Assembly (NCBI RefSeq): GCF_902506455.1
Contig: NZ_LR733844.1
Location: 125,133 to 189,132 of the forward strand
DNA length: 64,000 bases
Direction of reading: 5' to 3'
Source of the DNA: Sphingomonas sp. 8AM
GTDB lineage: Bacteria; Pseudomonadota; Alphaproteobacteria; Sphingomonadales; Sphingomonadaceae
Positions 41,953 through 51,491 of this stretch are shown piece after piece. The position numbers were made by a program, and so were the translations under genes. The number at the start of each line of letters is the position of its first letter. Positions within the stretch are counted from its first letter, which is position 1. A model generated the notes under the pieces. The model saw only the letters and a program-made list of their open reading frames with translations. It was not told where the DNA came from and ran no database searches.

Positions 41953-43467
41953 TCACAACCCGACGCGCGCCGCCAGCCACCGTGCCGCCGCCTCCGGGCT
42001 CTGTTTGTCGTGATCCCGATCCACGCGATAATTCGCCTCGCGCATCGCCGCGACCGGGATCCGCCCGATCAATGGCCGCAGCGTCTCAAAGAACCGCGCA
42101 TCCTCCCGATGCCCCGGCGCGACCAGCACGATCGCGTCATACCCCGGGATCGCATGCCGCGGATCGGCGAGCACCGTCAGACGGTCGGCGGCGATCCGCC
42201 CGTCCGAGGAAAAGGCGCTGATGACATCGGCGCGCCCGCTCTCCAGCGCGCGATACATGAAGGTCGGGCTGTACGGCGTCGCGCTGGCAAAGCGCAGCGG
42301 ATAGGCGCGACGGATCGCTTGCCATTCCGGTCGATCGAGGAACTCGAGATCGGCCCCGAACCGCAGCTGCGGCGCGACCCGCACCAGATCGTCGAGCGTT
42401 GCAACGCCGCGCCGCTGGGCATCGTCCCCGCGCATCGCAACGGCATAGGCATTCTCGAATCCGAGCGCGCCGAGCAAAGTGACGCCGCGCGACTTTTGCA
42501 CCCAGTCCGCGGTCCCGCGCAGCTGTTCGGCGCGCGGCGGCGTATCGGTGCGGTGCATTTCGGCGGTCCAGAGCGTCCCGGCATAATCGACATAGACGTC
42601 CACCTCGCCTCCCGCGACCGCCCCGAACGCCACCGCGGAGCCGAGCCCGTCGCGATAGCTGACCTGATAGCCCGCGCGCGTCAGCCGATCGCCGATCAGC
42701 CGCGCGAGAATATATTGCTCGGAAAAGTTCTTCGCGCCGACCACGATGCGCCGCTCGCCCCCGCCGTGCCACAAGGGCGTCGCAGCCGCTACCGTGGCCA
42801 CCACGAGCAACAGCAACGCGCCACCGGCCCGTCGCCAGCGCCGCTGCCCCGCCGCACGCTCGGCGACCCCGAGCAGCAGATCGACCCCCAGTGCCAGCCC
42901 CGCCGCGCCGACGCACCCCGCGATCACCAGCGTCCACGCCTGCGTCTGGAGCCCCGCGAAGATCAGATCACCCAGACTCGGCTGCCCGACGGTGGTCGAC
43001 AGCGTCGCCGCGCCGATCGTCCACACCGCCGCCGTGCGTACCCCGGCCATCGCGATCGGCAGCACCAGCGGCAGCTCGACCAGCCGCAGCTTCTGCGCGC
43101 GCGTCATCCCGATCCCGTCCGCCGCCTCCAGCACCGCTGGATCGAGCCCACGCAGCCCGGTAATAATATTCCGCACGATCGGCAGCAGCGCGTAGAGCGT
43201 CAGCGCGAGCAGCCCGGGCAGGAAGCCGAGCGCCGGCACGCCATGCCCGATCCACAGCAACGCCGGATAGAAGAGCGCGAGCAGCGCAAGGCTCGGAACC
43301 GTCTGCACCAGACTCGCGAACCCGAGCACCACCCCCGCCAGCCGCGGCGCACGCGCGGCACGGATCGCGATCGGCACGCCGATCGCCAGCGCCAGCGCGA
43401 GCGCCGCCATCGCGAGCAGCAGATGCTGCCCGGCGAGCGCCGGCACGCGGGCGAAGGCGTCGTTCAC
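41953..43467 (-). CDS. Opu-type ABC transporter, fused permease and substrate-binding protein
   Basis: A 504-residue fusion. Residues 1 to about 230 form the membrane permease of the glycine betaine/choline (OpuB/OsmF) type with EAA-like loop EAADGIGMTRAQKLRLVELPL. The rest (about 235-504) is the periplasmic binding domain, starting near RIVVGAKNFSEQYILA and with VDVYVDYAGTLW. Imports compatible solutes or quaternary amines, inferred. The GTG start overlaps the ATPase gene stop. Confidence 0.85.
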   Translation of the reverse strand: MNDAFARVPALAGQHLLLAMAALALALAIGVPIAIRAARAPRLAGVVLGFASLVQTVPSLALLALFYPALLWIGHGVPALGFLPGLLALTLYALLPIVRNIITGLRGLDPAVLEAADGIGMTRAQKLRLVELPLVLPIAMAGVRTAAVWTIGAATLSTTVGQPSLGDLIFAGLQTQAWTLVIAGCVGAAGLALGVDLLLGVAERAAGQRRWRRAGGALLLLVVATVAAATPLWHGGGERRIVVGAKNFSEQYILARLIGDRLTRAGYQVSYRDGLGSAVAFGAVAGGEVDVYVDYAGTLWTAEMHRTDTPPRAEQLRGTADWVQKSRGVTLLGALGFENAYAVAMRGDDAQRRGVATLDDLVRVAPQLRFGADLEFLDRPEWQAIRRAYPLRFASATPYSPTFMYRALESGRADVISAFSSDGRIAADRLTVLADPRHAIPGYDAIVLVAPGHREDARFFETLRPLIGRIPVAAMREANYRVDRDHDKQSPEAAARWLAARVGL

Positions 43468-44261
43468 GTCGACAGCGCCGCCAGCCGCGCCGCCTGCGCG
43501 CGCGGCACCGCCACCAGCGCCTGCGCCGCATCACCGCCCTGCCCGCGCAGCAAGGCCGCGGGCGCTTCGTCGGCGACTACCTGCCCAGCCGCCATGACGA
43601 TCACGCGGTCCGCGAGCAGCAGCGCCTCGGCCATGTCATGCGTCACCATGATCGTGGTCAGCGCGAGCTCGTCGTGGAGCCGCCGTACCGCCCCCGCCAG
43701 CGCTTCGCGCGTCACAGGATCGAGCGCGCCGAACGGCTCGTCCATCAGCAACAGCCCCGGCCGCGTCACGAGCGCGCGCGCGACACCGACGCGCTGGCGC
43801 TGCCCTCCCGATAGTTCGGCGGGCATCCGCGTCGCGATCACGCGCGACAGTTCGACGAGGTCGAGCATCGCCGTCGCCCGTGCGGCGTCGGGCATGCCCG
43901 CCAGCCGCAGCGGCAGCGCGATATTCTCTGCGACGCTCAGATGGGGAAACAGGCCGACGTCCTGAAACACATAGCCGATCCGCCGCCGCAGCGCGGGCGC
44001 GGGCTCGTCGGCGACATCGCGCTCGTCGAGCAGCACGCGCCCGTGGTCAGGCACCACCAGGCGGTTGACCGTCTTGAGCAATGTCGACTTGCCCGACCCC
44101 GACGCGCCGACCAGCGCCACGAACGTCCCCGCTGCGATCGTCAACGACACGCCATCGATCGCGGCCGCAGCGCCGTAGCGCTTGCCGACCTGCTCGAAGG
44201 CGACCGCCGGTCCGGACGAAAGTGCTGGCATCGCCGCCGGTGATGCGGGAAGCGTGCGCAT
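43464..44261 (-). CDS. Opu-type ABC transporter ATPase
   Basis: A 265-residue ATPase for the fused permease gene. Walker A GASGSGKST (about 52-60), Q-loop, signature LSGGQRQRVGVAR, Walker B LLLMDEPFGALD and H-loop VTHDMAEA are present. No CBS domain is appended. The ATG at 44261 lacks a strong ribosome site; the ATG at 44231 is an alternative. It is 4 nt overlapped with the permease gene. Confidence 0.88.
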   Translation of the reverse strand: MRTLPASPAAMPALSSGPAVAFEQVGKRYGAAAAIDGVSLTIAAGTFVALVGASGSGKSTLLKTVNRLVVPDHGRVLLDERDVADEPAPALRRRIGYVFQDVGLFPHLSVAENIALPLRLAGMPDAARATAMLDLVELSRVIATRMPAELSGGQRQRVGVARALVTRPGLLLMDEPFGALDPVTREALAGAVRRLHDELALTTIMVTHDMAEALLLADRVIVMAAGQVVADEAPAALLRGQGGDAAQALVAVPRAQAARLAALST

Positions 44262-44289
44262 GTAACAAGCATTAAGGCGGGAGAGCGGG

Positions 44290-45063
44290 ATGAAGGCGAT
44301 GCTGGTCACGGGCGGCGGCTCGGGCATCGGGCGCGCGGTAGCGCAAGTGTTCAGTGCGCGCGGCTGGCGCGTCGGTCTCGCGGATATCGATGCGCAAGGC
44401 TTGGGCGACACGGCGGCGCTGCTCCCGGAAGACCGCACCAGCACGCATGTCATGGACGTGCGCGACCCGTCGGAGTGGGAGGAGGTGCTCGCCGATTTCG
44501 CACGCGTCAGCGACGGCCGGCTCGACGTGCTGTTCAACAATGCCGGCATCGCGGCCGGCGGGCCGTTCGCCGATATAGGGCTCGACGCGATCGACCGCGT
44601 GATCGACGTCAATTTCCGCGGGATGACCTATGGCGCGCGCATGGCCTACCCGTATTTGAAGGCGACGCCGGGTGCGTGCCTGCTCAACACCGCCTCGGCC
44701 TCGGCAATCTACGGATCGGCCGGGCTGGCGATCTATTCGGCGACGAAATTCGCGGTGCGCGGACTGACCGAAGCGCTCGACGGCGAATGGGCGCCAGAGG
44801 GCATCCGTGTCCGCTCGCTGATGCCGAGCTTCATCGACACCAACCTGCTATCCGCGCCGATCCCCGGCACGAAATACACCGCGCGCGATCTGGTCGTGCG
44901 ACGCAAGATGGAGTTCACGCCGCTCGAGACGGTCGCGGAAAAGGCGTGGGCGGCGGTGCATGGCGACCGCGTGCATACGGTGGTCGGCAAGACCGCCGAG
45001 CGGATGGCGTTCGCGGCGCGCTGGATGCCCGGCCGGCTACGCGCGATGATGCGGGCGCGGTAA
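44290..45063 (+). CDS. SDR-family oxidoreductase
   Basis: A 257-residue classical short-chain dehydrogenase. The NAD(P) motif is GGGSGIGRA (about 8-16), the NNAG motif FNNAGI (about 85-90), and the catalytic Y-x-x-x-K is IYSATKFAV. The substrate is not predictable. It is divergent from the Opu ATPase gene across 28 bp and converges with dnaN. Confidence 0.88.
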   Translation: MKAMLVTGGGSGIGRAVAQVFSARGWRVGLADIDAQGLGDTAALLPEDRTSTHVMDVRDPSEWEEVLADFARVSDGRLDVLFNNAGIAAGGPFADIGLDAIDRVIDVNFRGMTYGARMAYPYLKATPGACLLNTASASAIYGSAGLAIYSATKFAVRGLTEALDGEWAPEGIRVRSLMPSFIDTNLLSAPIPGTKYTARDLVVRRKMEFTPLETVAEKAWAAVHGDRVHTVVGKTAERMAFAARWMPGRLRAMMRAR

Positions 45064-45071
45064 GCCGCCCC

Positions 45072-45163
45072 GTCATTCCCGCGGAGGCGGGGATCCAGAC
45101 GAGCAGGTTTTCGCGAGAGCCACCAACGTCAGAGTTCTGGATTCCCGCCGCCGCGGGAATGAC
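45072..45163. repeat. Dispersed palindromic repeat, family B, copy 2
   Basis: A 92-bp element with GTCATTCCCGCGGAGGCGGG-type arms (45072-45099 and about 45135-45163). Its centre carries the CAACGTCAGAG block, the reverse complement of the CTCTGACGTTG block in copy 1, so the element is inverted relative to copy 1. It fills the convergent SDR-dnaN gap. Confidence 0.85.
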
Positions 45164-45195
45164 AGACGAGTTTTCAGGCTCACACAATAGATGGA

Positions 45196-46299
45196 TCAAA
45201 CCCGCATCGGCATCAGCACGTACAGCGCCGGGCTCTTGTCGTTCTCTCGGATCAGCGTCGGCGCGGCGGCATCGGCGAGATGGACCTCGACCAGATCGGT
45301 GCCGATCTGTCCGAGAATGTCCATCAGATACCGGCTGTTGAAGCCGATCTCGAACGGCGTCGCCGCATATTCGCCGGGCACTTCCTCGGCAGCGGTGCCG
45401 TTCTCGGGGCTGGTGACCGACAGCGTGATCTTGTCGCGATCCAGCGCCATCTTCACCGCGCGGGTCTTCTCGGTCGCGATCGTCGAGACGCGGTCGACGC
45501 CCTGCATGAAGCTCTTCGGATCGAGCTTCAGGATCTTGTCGTTGCCGGTCGGGATCACGCGGCTGTAATCGGGGAAGGTGCCGTCGATCAGCTTGGAGGT
45601 CAGGATCGCCTGCCCCAGATCGAAGCGGATCTTGGTGCCCGACAGCGACACGCCGACCGAGCCGTCGACCTCGTCGAGCAGCTTGCGCAGCTCGGCGATG
45701 CACTTCCGGGGCACGATCACGTCGGGCATCCCGGCCGCGCCCTCGGGCTGATCGACCGTCACGCGGGCGAGGCGATGGCCGTCGGTCGCGGCGGCTTTCA
45801 GCACGCCCTCGGCGACATGCAGGAAGATGCCGTTGAGGTAATAACGCGTCTCTTCGGTCGAGATCGCGAAGCGCGTCTTGTCGATGATCTGCTTCAGCGT
45901 CTCGGCAGGCAACTCGAATTGCGTCGGCAGCTCACCCTCGGCGATCACCGGGAAATCGTCGCGCGGCAGCGTGCCGAGCGAGAAGCGCGCGCGCCCCGCC
46001 ACGATCGTCATCCGGCCCTCGGCGGCGGTCAGCGAGACCTGCGCGCCCTCGGGCAGCTTGCGCGCGATGTCGAACAGCGTGTGCGCGGACACCGTCGTCG
46101 CGCCCGGCTGGTCGACCGCCGCGGCGACGCTTTCGTTGATCTGCAGGTCGAGGTCGGTCGCCATCAGCCGCAACTGCCCCTCGGCGGTCGCCTCCAGCAG
46201 CACGTTCGACAGGATCGGGATGGTGTTGCGCCGCTCCACCACCGACTGGACGTGGCTCAGCCCCTTCAGCAGCGTCGCGCGTTCGATCGTCGCCTTCAT
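45196..46299 (-). CDS. dnaN: DNA polymerase III beta subunit
   Basis: The sliding clamp of DNA polymerase III. The 367-residue protein begins MKATIERATLLKGL and shows three clamp repeats with VERRNTIPILSNVLLEA (about 20-36) and the C-terminal PMRV. The ATG at 46299 follows GGGGAAGTGACG. It is not adjacent to dnaA, as expected away from the origin in sphingomonads. Confidence 0.97.
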   Translation of the reverse strand: MKATIERATLLKGLSHVQSVVERRNTIPILSNVLLEATAEGQLRLMATDLDLQINESVAAAVDQPGATTVSAHTLFDIARKLPEGAQVSLTAAEGRMTIVAGRARFSLGTLPRDDFPVIAEGELPTQFELPAETLKQIIDKTRFAISTEETRYYLNGIFLHVAEGVLKAAATDGHRLARVTVDQPEGAAGMPDVIVPRKCIAELRKLLDEVDGSVGVSLSGTKIRFDLGQAILTSKLIDGTFPDYSRVIPTGNDKILKLDPKSFMQGVDRVSTIATEKTRAVKMALDRDKITLSVTSPENGTAAEEVPGEYAATPFEIGFNSRYLMDILGQIGTDLVEVHLADAAAPTLIRENDKSPALYVLMPMRV

Positions 46300-46360
46300 C
46301 GTCACTTCCCCCGGCCCGCAGGTCACTCACCAGGGGCAATTGGCCAAGTCTCCCTAGCCA

Positions 46361-46395
46361 AAAAGAAAGGGCTGGAGCAAGCGCCCCAGCCCTTT
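46361..46395 (-). terminator. Intrinsic terminator downstream of the beta-barrel gene at 46419
   Basis: A perfect 10-bp stem AAAGGGCTGG/CCAGCCCTTT (46366-46375 with 46386-46395). Read on the minus strand it is followed by CTTTTTGG, a U-tract. It lies 24 bp after the stop of the beta-barrel gene and separates that gene from dnaN. Confidence 0.85.
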
Positions 46396-46418
46396 CCTGT
46401 ACGACGGTGGTCGAGAAA

Positions 46419-47033
46419 TCAGAAGCGGATGCCCAGGCCCGCCATCAACTGGTGACGATCGAGATCGATGTCGTAGCCGTCGATGTCGCCGTAATGCGAA
46501 TAGCGATACTCGGCGGTGACGAACGACGTCGGGGTCAGCTTGTACTCAAGCCCGGCGCCGAGGCGGAACCCGCCGAGGTTGGTCTTGTCGATCAGCTCGT
46601 TATCCGAGGTGGTGGTCGCCTGATAGCGATTCTCTATCCGGGCGTTGGTATAGCCACCCTTGCCGTAGATCATTGCCTGCGGCGAGATGACGTAGCCGAG
46701 CCGCCCGCCCACGTAGAGATCGCGTCCGGCTTCGACCGTGAAACGATCGCCCGCGGTCAGCGCATTGTAGCTGCGCGTCTTGGTCGTGGCGTCGGTATAT
46801 TCGCCGTCGATGCCGTAGACGATGTTACCGCGCTGGAAGTCGTAGCCGATCCGCCCCCCATAGCCGAACCCCTGCTGCCCTTCCGAGTCGCCGTCACCGC
46901 CGTCCTGCACATTGTCGTAGCCGGCGAGCACCTCGACGCGGCCGCCCGCGAAGGGGCCGTCCTGCGCGGTCGCCGGGGCCGCTACCGCGATCGCCATCAC
47001 CGCTGCCGGGATCGCCATTGCAAGCTTACGCAT
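46419..47033 (-). CDS. Outer-membrane beta-barrel protein
   Basis: A 204-residue small porin-like barrel. A signal peptide (cleavage near PATAQ, residue 24) precedes a barrel with repeated GYD, GGRIGYDFQRG and GKGGYTNARIE segments, ending in GLGIRF (terminal Phe). It is a paralog of the 47226 gene, sharing the FxGxRVExLxGYD block. The transported solute is unknown. Confidence 0.85.
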   Translation of the reverse strand: MRKLAMAIPAAVMAIAVAAPATAQDGPFAGGRVEVLAGYDNVQDGGDGDSEGQQGFGYGGRIGYDFQRGNIVYGIDGEYTDATTKTRSYNALTAGDRFTVEAGRDLYVGGRLGYVISPQAMIYGKGGYTNARIENRYQATTTSDNELIDKTNLGGFRLGAGLEYKLTPTSFVTAEYRYSHYGDIDGYDIDLDRHQLMAGLGIRF

Positions 47034-47044
47034 GTCTCACTCCA

Positions 47045-47080
47045 TCTCACCGGCCTCCGAAACGCGGAGGCTCCGTGAGA
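47045..47080 (-). promoter_or_regulatory. Leader hairpin of the beta-barrel gene
   Basis: An interrupted hairpin: outer TCTCAC/GTGAGA and inner GCCTCCG/CGGAGGC, 11 bp upstream of the ATG at 47033. The ribosome site GGAG lies between. It may control stability or translation of the outer-membrane protein mRNA. Confidence 0.5.
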
Positions 47081-47225
47081 CAAATACGCGTCCGCGCCAT
47101 TGTTGCATGAACCTCACCTAAACGACCGCAGATGTTGTATTTGCGCCACAGCGGGAAAGGTCGGATGATTGAGGCACGGGACCGACGCACAGGCGCCGGC
47201 CCGATGCGTTACATGCCCGGATCGA

Positions 47226-47813
47226 TCAGAAGCGTACCCCGAACCCGACCAGCGCCTGCTCACGCCAGAGACCGCCGCCGAGAGTGCGGTCGTCGCCATA
47301 ATGTGAGGCGCGGACTTCGCCCTTGAGGTAGGCGGCGCGGGACAGCTTGTACTCAATACCGGCACCAAGCCGGAAACCTTTCGCCACGACGTGGAGATAG
47401 CCGCTGCTGTTCGCGTCGCGGTAATCGTCACGGAAGCGGCCGATCGTGTAGCCGGCCTTGCCGTAGACCAATGCGCTGGAGGATAGCGCATAACCAACGC
47501 GCCCGCCGACATAGCCTTCGGTATTCGCCTTGCTCGTGAGGCGCTCTCCGTCGTTGATCGAGGTCTTCCTGGTCGTGTTGCCGTCCACTTCGGCCTCGAA
47601 GCCGTAGACAGCATTGCCGTTTTGCCAGTCATACCCGACCAGACCGCCGAGGCTGAGCCCCTCCAGCTTGATCTCCCTGGTGCCGACATGGTCATAGCCG
47701 ACAAGCGCCTCCACGCGGGCGCCCTCGAACGGCGCGACCTGCGCCGCGGCCGGCATCGCCGCCGCAAGATTGAACGCAAGAGCCGGAACGACAAAGGACA
47801 ATTTCAACACCAC
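47226..47813 (-). CDS. Outer-membrane beta-barrel protein, paralog
   Basis: A 195-residue barrel with signal peptide (cleavage near PAAAQ, residue 25), related to the adjacent gene by FEGARVEALVGYDH and GKAGYTIGRF, ending GFGVRF. The GTG at 47813 (or the next, 47810) follows AAAGGGAG. It lies 192 bp upstream of the first paralog in a gap with no other gene seen. Confidence 0.83.
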   Translation of the reverse strand: MVLKLSFVVPALAFNLAAAMPAAAQVAPFEGARVEALVGYDHVGTREIKLEGLSLGGLVGYDWQNGNAVYGFEAEVDGNTTRKTSINDGERLTSKANTEGYVGGRVGYALSSSALVYGKAGYTIGRFRDDYRDANSSGYLHVVAKGFRLGAGIEYKLSRAAYLKGEVRASHYGDDRTLGGGLWREQALVGFGVRF

Positions 47814-47825
47814 TCACTCCCTTTC

Positions 47826-47846
47826 ACCCGCCTTTCAAGTTCAGGC
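47826..47846 (-). promoter_or_regulatory. Leader hairpin of the beta-barrel paralog
   Basis: A 6-bp CCGCCT/AGGCGG stem with a nine-base loop, 12 bp upstream of the start and just before the AAAGGGAG ribosome site. Both beta-barrel paralogs therefore have a leader hairpin, though the sequences differ. Confidence 0.4.
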
Positions 47847-47963
47847 GGAGAGCAACTCGAAAAAGCGCCTCGCCTCAATTGTAGGAGGTCTTTGCCGGGC
47901 GCTGCGTTTGCTTCCCGATTGGAACATCGATAGCGTCGACGTCCCTCTTGCAGGCGCAGCCGG

Positions 47964-48434
47964 ATGTTCTTGCCGTTCGCATTGCTGATGATGGCCGGCG
48001 AGCAGGACCCGCTCGGCGTATGGCAGCATTGGGCAGCGCTGCGCGAGACGCCGGGTCCACGCTGTCTGGCGATCGCGCAACCGCTTCGCCGCGACGGCAC
48101 CACCGACCGGCGCGGCGGCTTCGCGCTGGTCGCGGCCCGGCAGGGGCCGACGCGCGCGCCAGCGATCCACTTCCATCTGACGCGCCCACGCGGTGAGGGC
48201 GCGCCGCTGACGCTGGTGATCGGCGATCGCCGCTTCGCGCTTGCGGGAAACCGCGAGTCAGCGCACGCTGCCGATGCGCAAACCGACCGGGCGATCGTCG
48301 GCGCGATGCGCGGCGCAGCGGCGATGACGTTGACCACCCTCGACACAAACGGCCGCACACTCAGCGAGACCTATCCATTATCCGGGGCGGCGACCGCGAT
48401 CGACGCCGCGCAACTGGGATGCGCGCGGCGGTAA
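47964..48434 (+). CDS. IalB-like (invasion-associated locus B) secreted protein
   Basis: A 156-residue protein with a short hydrophobic N-terminus (signal-like, cut near MAGEQ) and an IalB-like core with [16 protein letters not shown] and [19 protein letters not shown]. IalB proteins are exported and their role outside pathogens is unclear. The homology is modest. It precedes rlmN, whose start lies 39 bp downstream. Confidence 0.6.
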   Translation: MFLPFALLMMAGEQDPLGVWQHWAALRETPGPRCLAIAQPLRRDGTTDRRGGFALVAARQGPTRAPAIHFHLTRPRGEGAPLTLVIGDRRFALAGNRESAHAADAQTDRAIVGAMRGAAAMTLTTLDTNGRTLSETYPLSGAATAIDAAQLGCARR

Positions 48435-48472
48435 CGCTGGAAAAATGCGCGGACTTGGCCTATTTGCGCGCG

Positions 48473-49681
48473 ATGCTCACAGCCTCGGCCGCCCCCATGC
48501 CCATCCCCGGGCACATCGACCCCGTGACCGTGCCGCGCGCCAGCGCGCCGCGCACCGATGGCCGCATCGACCTGATCGGGCTGCCGCGCGACGAACTGCG
48601 CCGCGTGCTCGAGGAGTCAGGGCTCGATCCACGCCAGGCCAAGCTGCGCGCCAAGCAGATCTGGCACTGGATCTACAATCGCGGTGCGACCGAGTTCACG
48701 GTGATGACCGACATCGCCAAGGCGCAGCATCCGTGGCTGACCGAGCGGTTCGTGATCGGGCGTCCGCAGGTGGTCGAGGCGCAGGTGTCGACCGACGGCA
48801 CGCGCAAATGGCTGCTCCGCTCCGAGGACGGGCAGGATTACGAGGCGGTGTTCATCCCCGACGCCGATCGCGGGACTTTGTGCGTGTCGAGCCAGGTCGG
48901 CTGCACGCTCAACTGCCGCTTCTGCCACACCGGCACGATGCGGCTGGTCCGCAATTTGACCGCGGGCGAGATCGTCGGGCAGGTGATGCTGGCGCGCGAC
49001 GCGCTCGGCGAATGGCCGAGCCAGCCCGAGGGGCGGATGCTCACCAACATCGTGATGATGGGCATGGGCGAGCCGCTCTACAATTTCGACGCGGTGCGCG
49101 ACGCGCTGAAGCTGGTCATGGACGGCGACGGGCTCGCGCTCAGCAAGCGCCGCATCACCCTGTCGACCAGCGGGGTGGTGCCGATGATGGCGCGCGCCGG
49201 GGAGGAGATCGGCGTCAATCTCGCGGTGTCGCTCCATGCCGTGACCAAGGACGTCCGCGACGAGATCGTCCCGCTCAACCGCAAATACGGCATCGAGGAA
49301 TTGCTGCAGGCGTGCGCCGATTACCCCGGCGCGAACAACGCCCGTCGTATCACGTTCGAATATGTGATGCTCAAGGACAAGAACGATTCGGATGCCGAGG
49401 CGCACGAGCTGGTCCGGCTGCTCAAGCACTACAAGCTGCCCGCCAAGGTCAATCTGATCCCGTTCAACCCGTGGCCGGGCGCGGATTACGAGACCTCGAC
49501 GCCGGAGCGCGTGCGCCGGTTCAGCGAGATCGTGTTCGAGGGCGGCATCTCCGCTCCGGTCCGCACCCCGCGCGGGCGCGACATCGACGCGGCGTGCGGC
49601 CAGCTCAAGACCGCGGCCGAGAAGAAGAGCCGCGCCGAACTCGACCGGCTGGCGGCGGAGAAGCAGGCCGCGCTTGGTTGA
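48473..49681 (+). CDS. rlmN: 23S rRNA (adenine2503-C2)-methyltransferase RlmN
   Basis: A radical SAM enzyme methylating A2503 of 23S rRNA and A37 of some tRNAs. In this 402-residue reading, the cluster cysteines C144, C148 and C151 lie in [12 protein letters not shown], and the second catalytic cysteine is in the C-terminal AACGQL. The start is uncertain: ATG at 48473 or the ATG at 48497 ([10 protein letters not shown], a family-typical start); neither has a clear ribosome site. Confidence 0.94.
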   Translation: MLTASAAPMPIPGHIDPVTVPRASAPRTDGRIDLIGLPRDELRRVLEESGLDPRQAKLRAKQIWHWIYNRGATEFTVMTDIAKAQHPWLTERFVIGRPQVVEAQVSTDGTRKWLLRSEDGQDYEAVFIPDADRGTLCVSSQVGCTLNCRFCHTGTMRLVRNLTAGEIVGQVMLARDALGEWPSQPEGRMLTNIVMMGMGEPLYNFDAVRDALKLVMDGDGLALSKRRITLSTSGVVPMMARAGEEIGVNLAVSLHAVTKDVRDEIVPLNRKYGIEELLQACADYPGANNARRITFEYVMLKDKNDSDAEAHELVRLLKHYKLPAKVNLIPFNPWPGADYETSTPERVRRFSEIVFEGGISAPVRTPRGRDIDAACGQLKTAAEKKSRAELDRLAAEKQAALG

Positions 49682-50432
49682 TGCCGCCGGACTGGCGCTC
49701 GCCGGCGGCGCGGGCGTCCTTGGCGGGATGATGAACGCGCTGGCGGGCGGCGGCACCTTCGCCACCATGCCGGCGCTGCTCGGGCTCGGCACCCCCGCCA
49801 ACATCGCCAATGCGACCTCGAACCTCGGACTGATGCCGGGCGCGGCGGCGAGCGCGTGGAGCTTCCGCCACGAATTGCAGCCGGTCGGCGGCGTGTCGGT
49901 GCGTGTGTTGGCGGCGATCACCTTCGTCGGCGGGCTGCTCGGCAGCATCCTGCTGGTGGTGACGCCCGGCGCGGCGTTCGACCTGATCGTGCCGTGGCTG
50001 CTGCTCCTCGCGTTCGTCGCGATCGTGTTCGGCGCGCGGGCGGCGGACTGGCTGGCGACGCGGGTGACGATTAGGCCGCGCACGCTGATGGCGGTGCAGG
50101 CGGTGCTCGGCACCTATGGTGGCTATTTCGGCGGCGGGGTCGGGATCATGACCACCGCCACCTACGGTCTGCTCGCGGGCGCGACGCCGCGCGCGATGTT
50201 CGCGCCGCGCACGTTGATGCTGACCGTCGCCAATTTCGCCGCCGCGATCGTGTTCGTCGCGTGCGGGATGATCCGCTGGGACGCGTGTCTGCCGATGCTC
50301 GCCGGCGGCGTGCTCGGCGGCTGGCTGGGCGCGGTGGTCGGCAAGCGATTGCCCGCGCTCGTGGTGCGATGGTGGACGATCCTCGTGACCGGGGCGACGA
50401 CGGCGGTGTTCTTCGCCCACGCTTATGGCTGA
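49674..50432 (+). CDS. TauE/SafE-family membrane transporter
   Basis: A 252-residue protein with about seven membrane helices and glycine-rich helix ends ([32 protein letters not shown]). TauE/SafE members export sulfur-containing anions. The start is TTG at 49674, overlapping the rlmN stop by 8 nt, with an AGG ribosome site upstream. No ligand is inferred. Confidence 0.85.
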   Translation: MVDAAGLALAGGAGVLGGMMNALAGGGTFATMPALLGLGTPANIANATSNLGLMPGAAASAWSFRHELQPVGGVSVRVLAAITFVGGLLGSILLVVTPGAAFDLIVPWLLLLAFVAIVFGARAADWLATRVTIRPRTLMAVQAVLGTYGGYFGGGVGIMTTATYGLLAGATPRAMFAPRTLMLTVANFAAAIVFVACGMIRWDACLPMLAGGVLGGWLGAVVGKRLPALVVRWWTILVTGATTAVFFAHAYG

Positions 50433-50610
50433 TCCGCCCCGATTGTAAAAACGGCGCAGCGGGCGAGGACACAAGCGACATCAAGTTCATAACCGCCCGA
50501 TCTGCCGCGCGACCCACCCATTATGGCCCAGACCCGACGATCGCCGCCGCGTGCTCCATGCAATCACCTCGCGGGCCGGCGCTTTGGTAGGCGGAACCAG
50601 GGGCTTCATC

Positions 50611-50853
50611 ATGGTGGACTTCACGCAGGACGAACGGCTGCAGATCACGCAGGCGCTGGCCGATGGGTTGAGCGATCAGGCCGGTGCCGACGCGCCCGCG
50701 CTGGTCGGCGATGCGCGCCAGATCTTCTGCCAGAACTGGGATGTTGTGAAACAGGTGCTGAGCTTCCTGAAGCCATATTTGCCGGCACCGATCGGCTGGG
50801 TCATCGCCGGGCTCATCGCCGCCGGCGACATCCTGCACGGCAAGATTTGCTGA
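50611..50853 (+). CDS. 80-residue hypothetical protein
   Basis: A small protein with an acidic N-terminus (FTQDERLQITQALADGL), a central cysteine (IFCQNWD), and a hydrophobic C-terminal helix (APIGWVIAGLIAAGD) ending HGKIC. I recognise no family. It may be membrane-associated. AGGGGC precedes the ATG. Its stop lies 6 bp from the convergent flavin reductase gene. Confidence 0.55.
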   Translation: MVDFTQDERLQITQALADGLSDQAGADAPALVGDARQIFCQNWDVVKQVLSFLKPYLPAPIGWVIAGLIAAGDILHGKIC

Positions 50854-50859
50854 CAGGCG

Positions 50860-51465
50860 TCACGTCGGTCGGTGCATCGCGAACTGCTCACCGACCTCGA
50901 AATAGTCGGCCGGTCCGCCACCGCGCAGGATCGGCCGCGCGCGTTCGGTGCGGTACACGCCGTCGTCCAGCATCGCGCGGTCGATGTGGATCGCCACGGC
51001 TTCGCCCAGCACCAGCCAGCCGGGCAAGTCCGCGCCGTGACGATCCTGCAATTGCACGATCTGCGTCACCTGGCACTCGAACTGCACCGGACTCAACGCG
51101 ACGCGCGGCGCGGCGACGCGCGCGGAGGGCAGCGTCTCCAGACCGGCGCGCACGAACTCATCCTCGTCGGTCGCCGCCGACGTCTCGTTCATCGCCGCGG
51201 CGAGATCGCGTGTCGCAAGGTTCCAGACGAACTCGCCGCGCGCGCGCACGTTCGCCAGCGAATCCTTCTCGCCCAGCGAGCAGAAGCCGATGATCGGCGG
51301 ACGGTAGGAAAACAGGTTGAAGAAGCTGTACGGCGCGAGGTTACGACGCCCTTCGCGCGAGACGGTCGAGATCCAGCCGATCGGGCGCGGCGCGACGATC
51401 GCGTTCAGCGGATCGTGCGCGAGGCCATGGCCCTGTTCGGGTTCGTAGAAATGCCATTCGGTCAT
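50860..51465 (-). CDS. Flavin reductase-like domain protein
   Basis: A 201-residue FMN-binding split-barrel protein. The flavin-binding block is NAIVAPRPIGWISTVSREG (about 23-41), with NLAPYSFFNLFS following. Similar proteins supply reduced flavin or bind FMN without known partner. The start MTEWHFYEPE was preferred to an ATG 12 codons upstream. Confidence 0.87.
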   Translation of the reverse strand: MTEWHFYEPEQGHGLAHDPLNAIVAPRPIGWISTVSREGRRNLAPYSFFNLFSYRPPIIGFCSLGEKDSLANVRARGEFVWNLATRDLAAAMNETSAATDEDEFVRAGLETLPSARVAAPRVALSPVQFECQVTQIVQLQDRHGADLPGWLVLGEAVAIHIDRAMLDDGVYRTERARPILRGGGPADYFEVGEQFAMHRPT

Positions 51466-51491
51466 GACCCGGCTTCTGCTAGGAAGCAACG

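Noticed and set aside
50433..50610. Possible short gene or RNA between TauE/SafE and the 80-residue gene
   Set aside because: No hairpin-plus-U-tract, tRNA fold or family-like frame was found.
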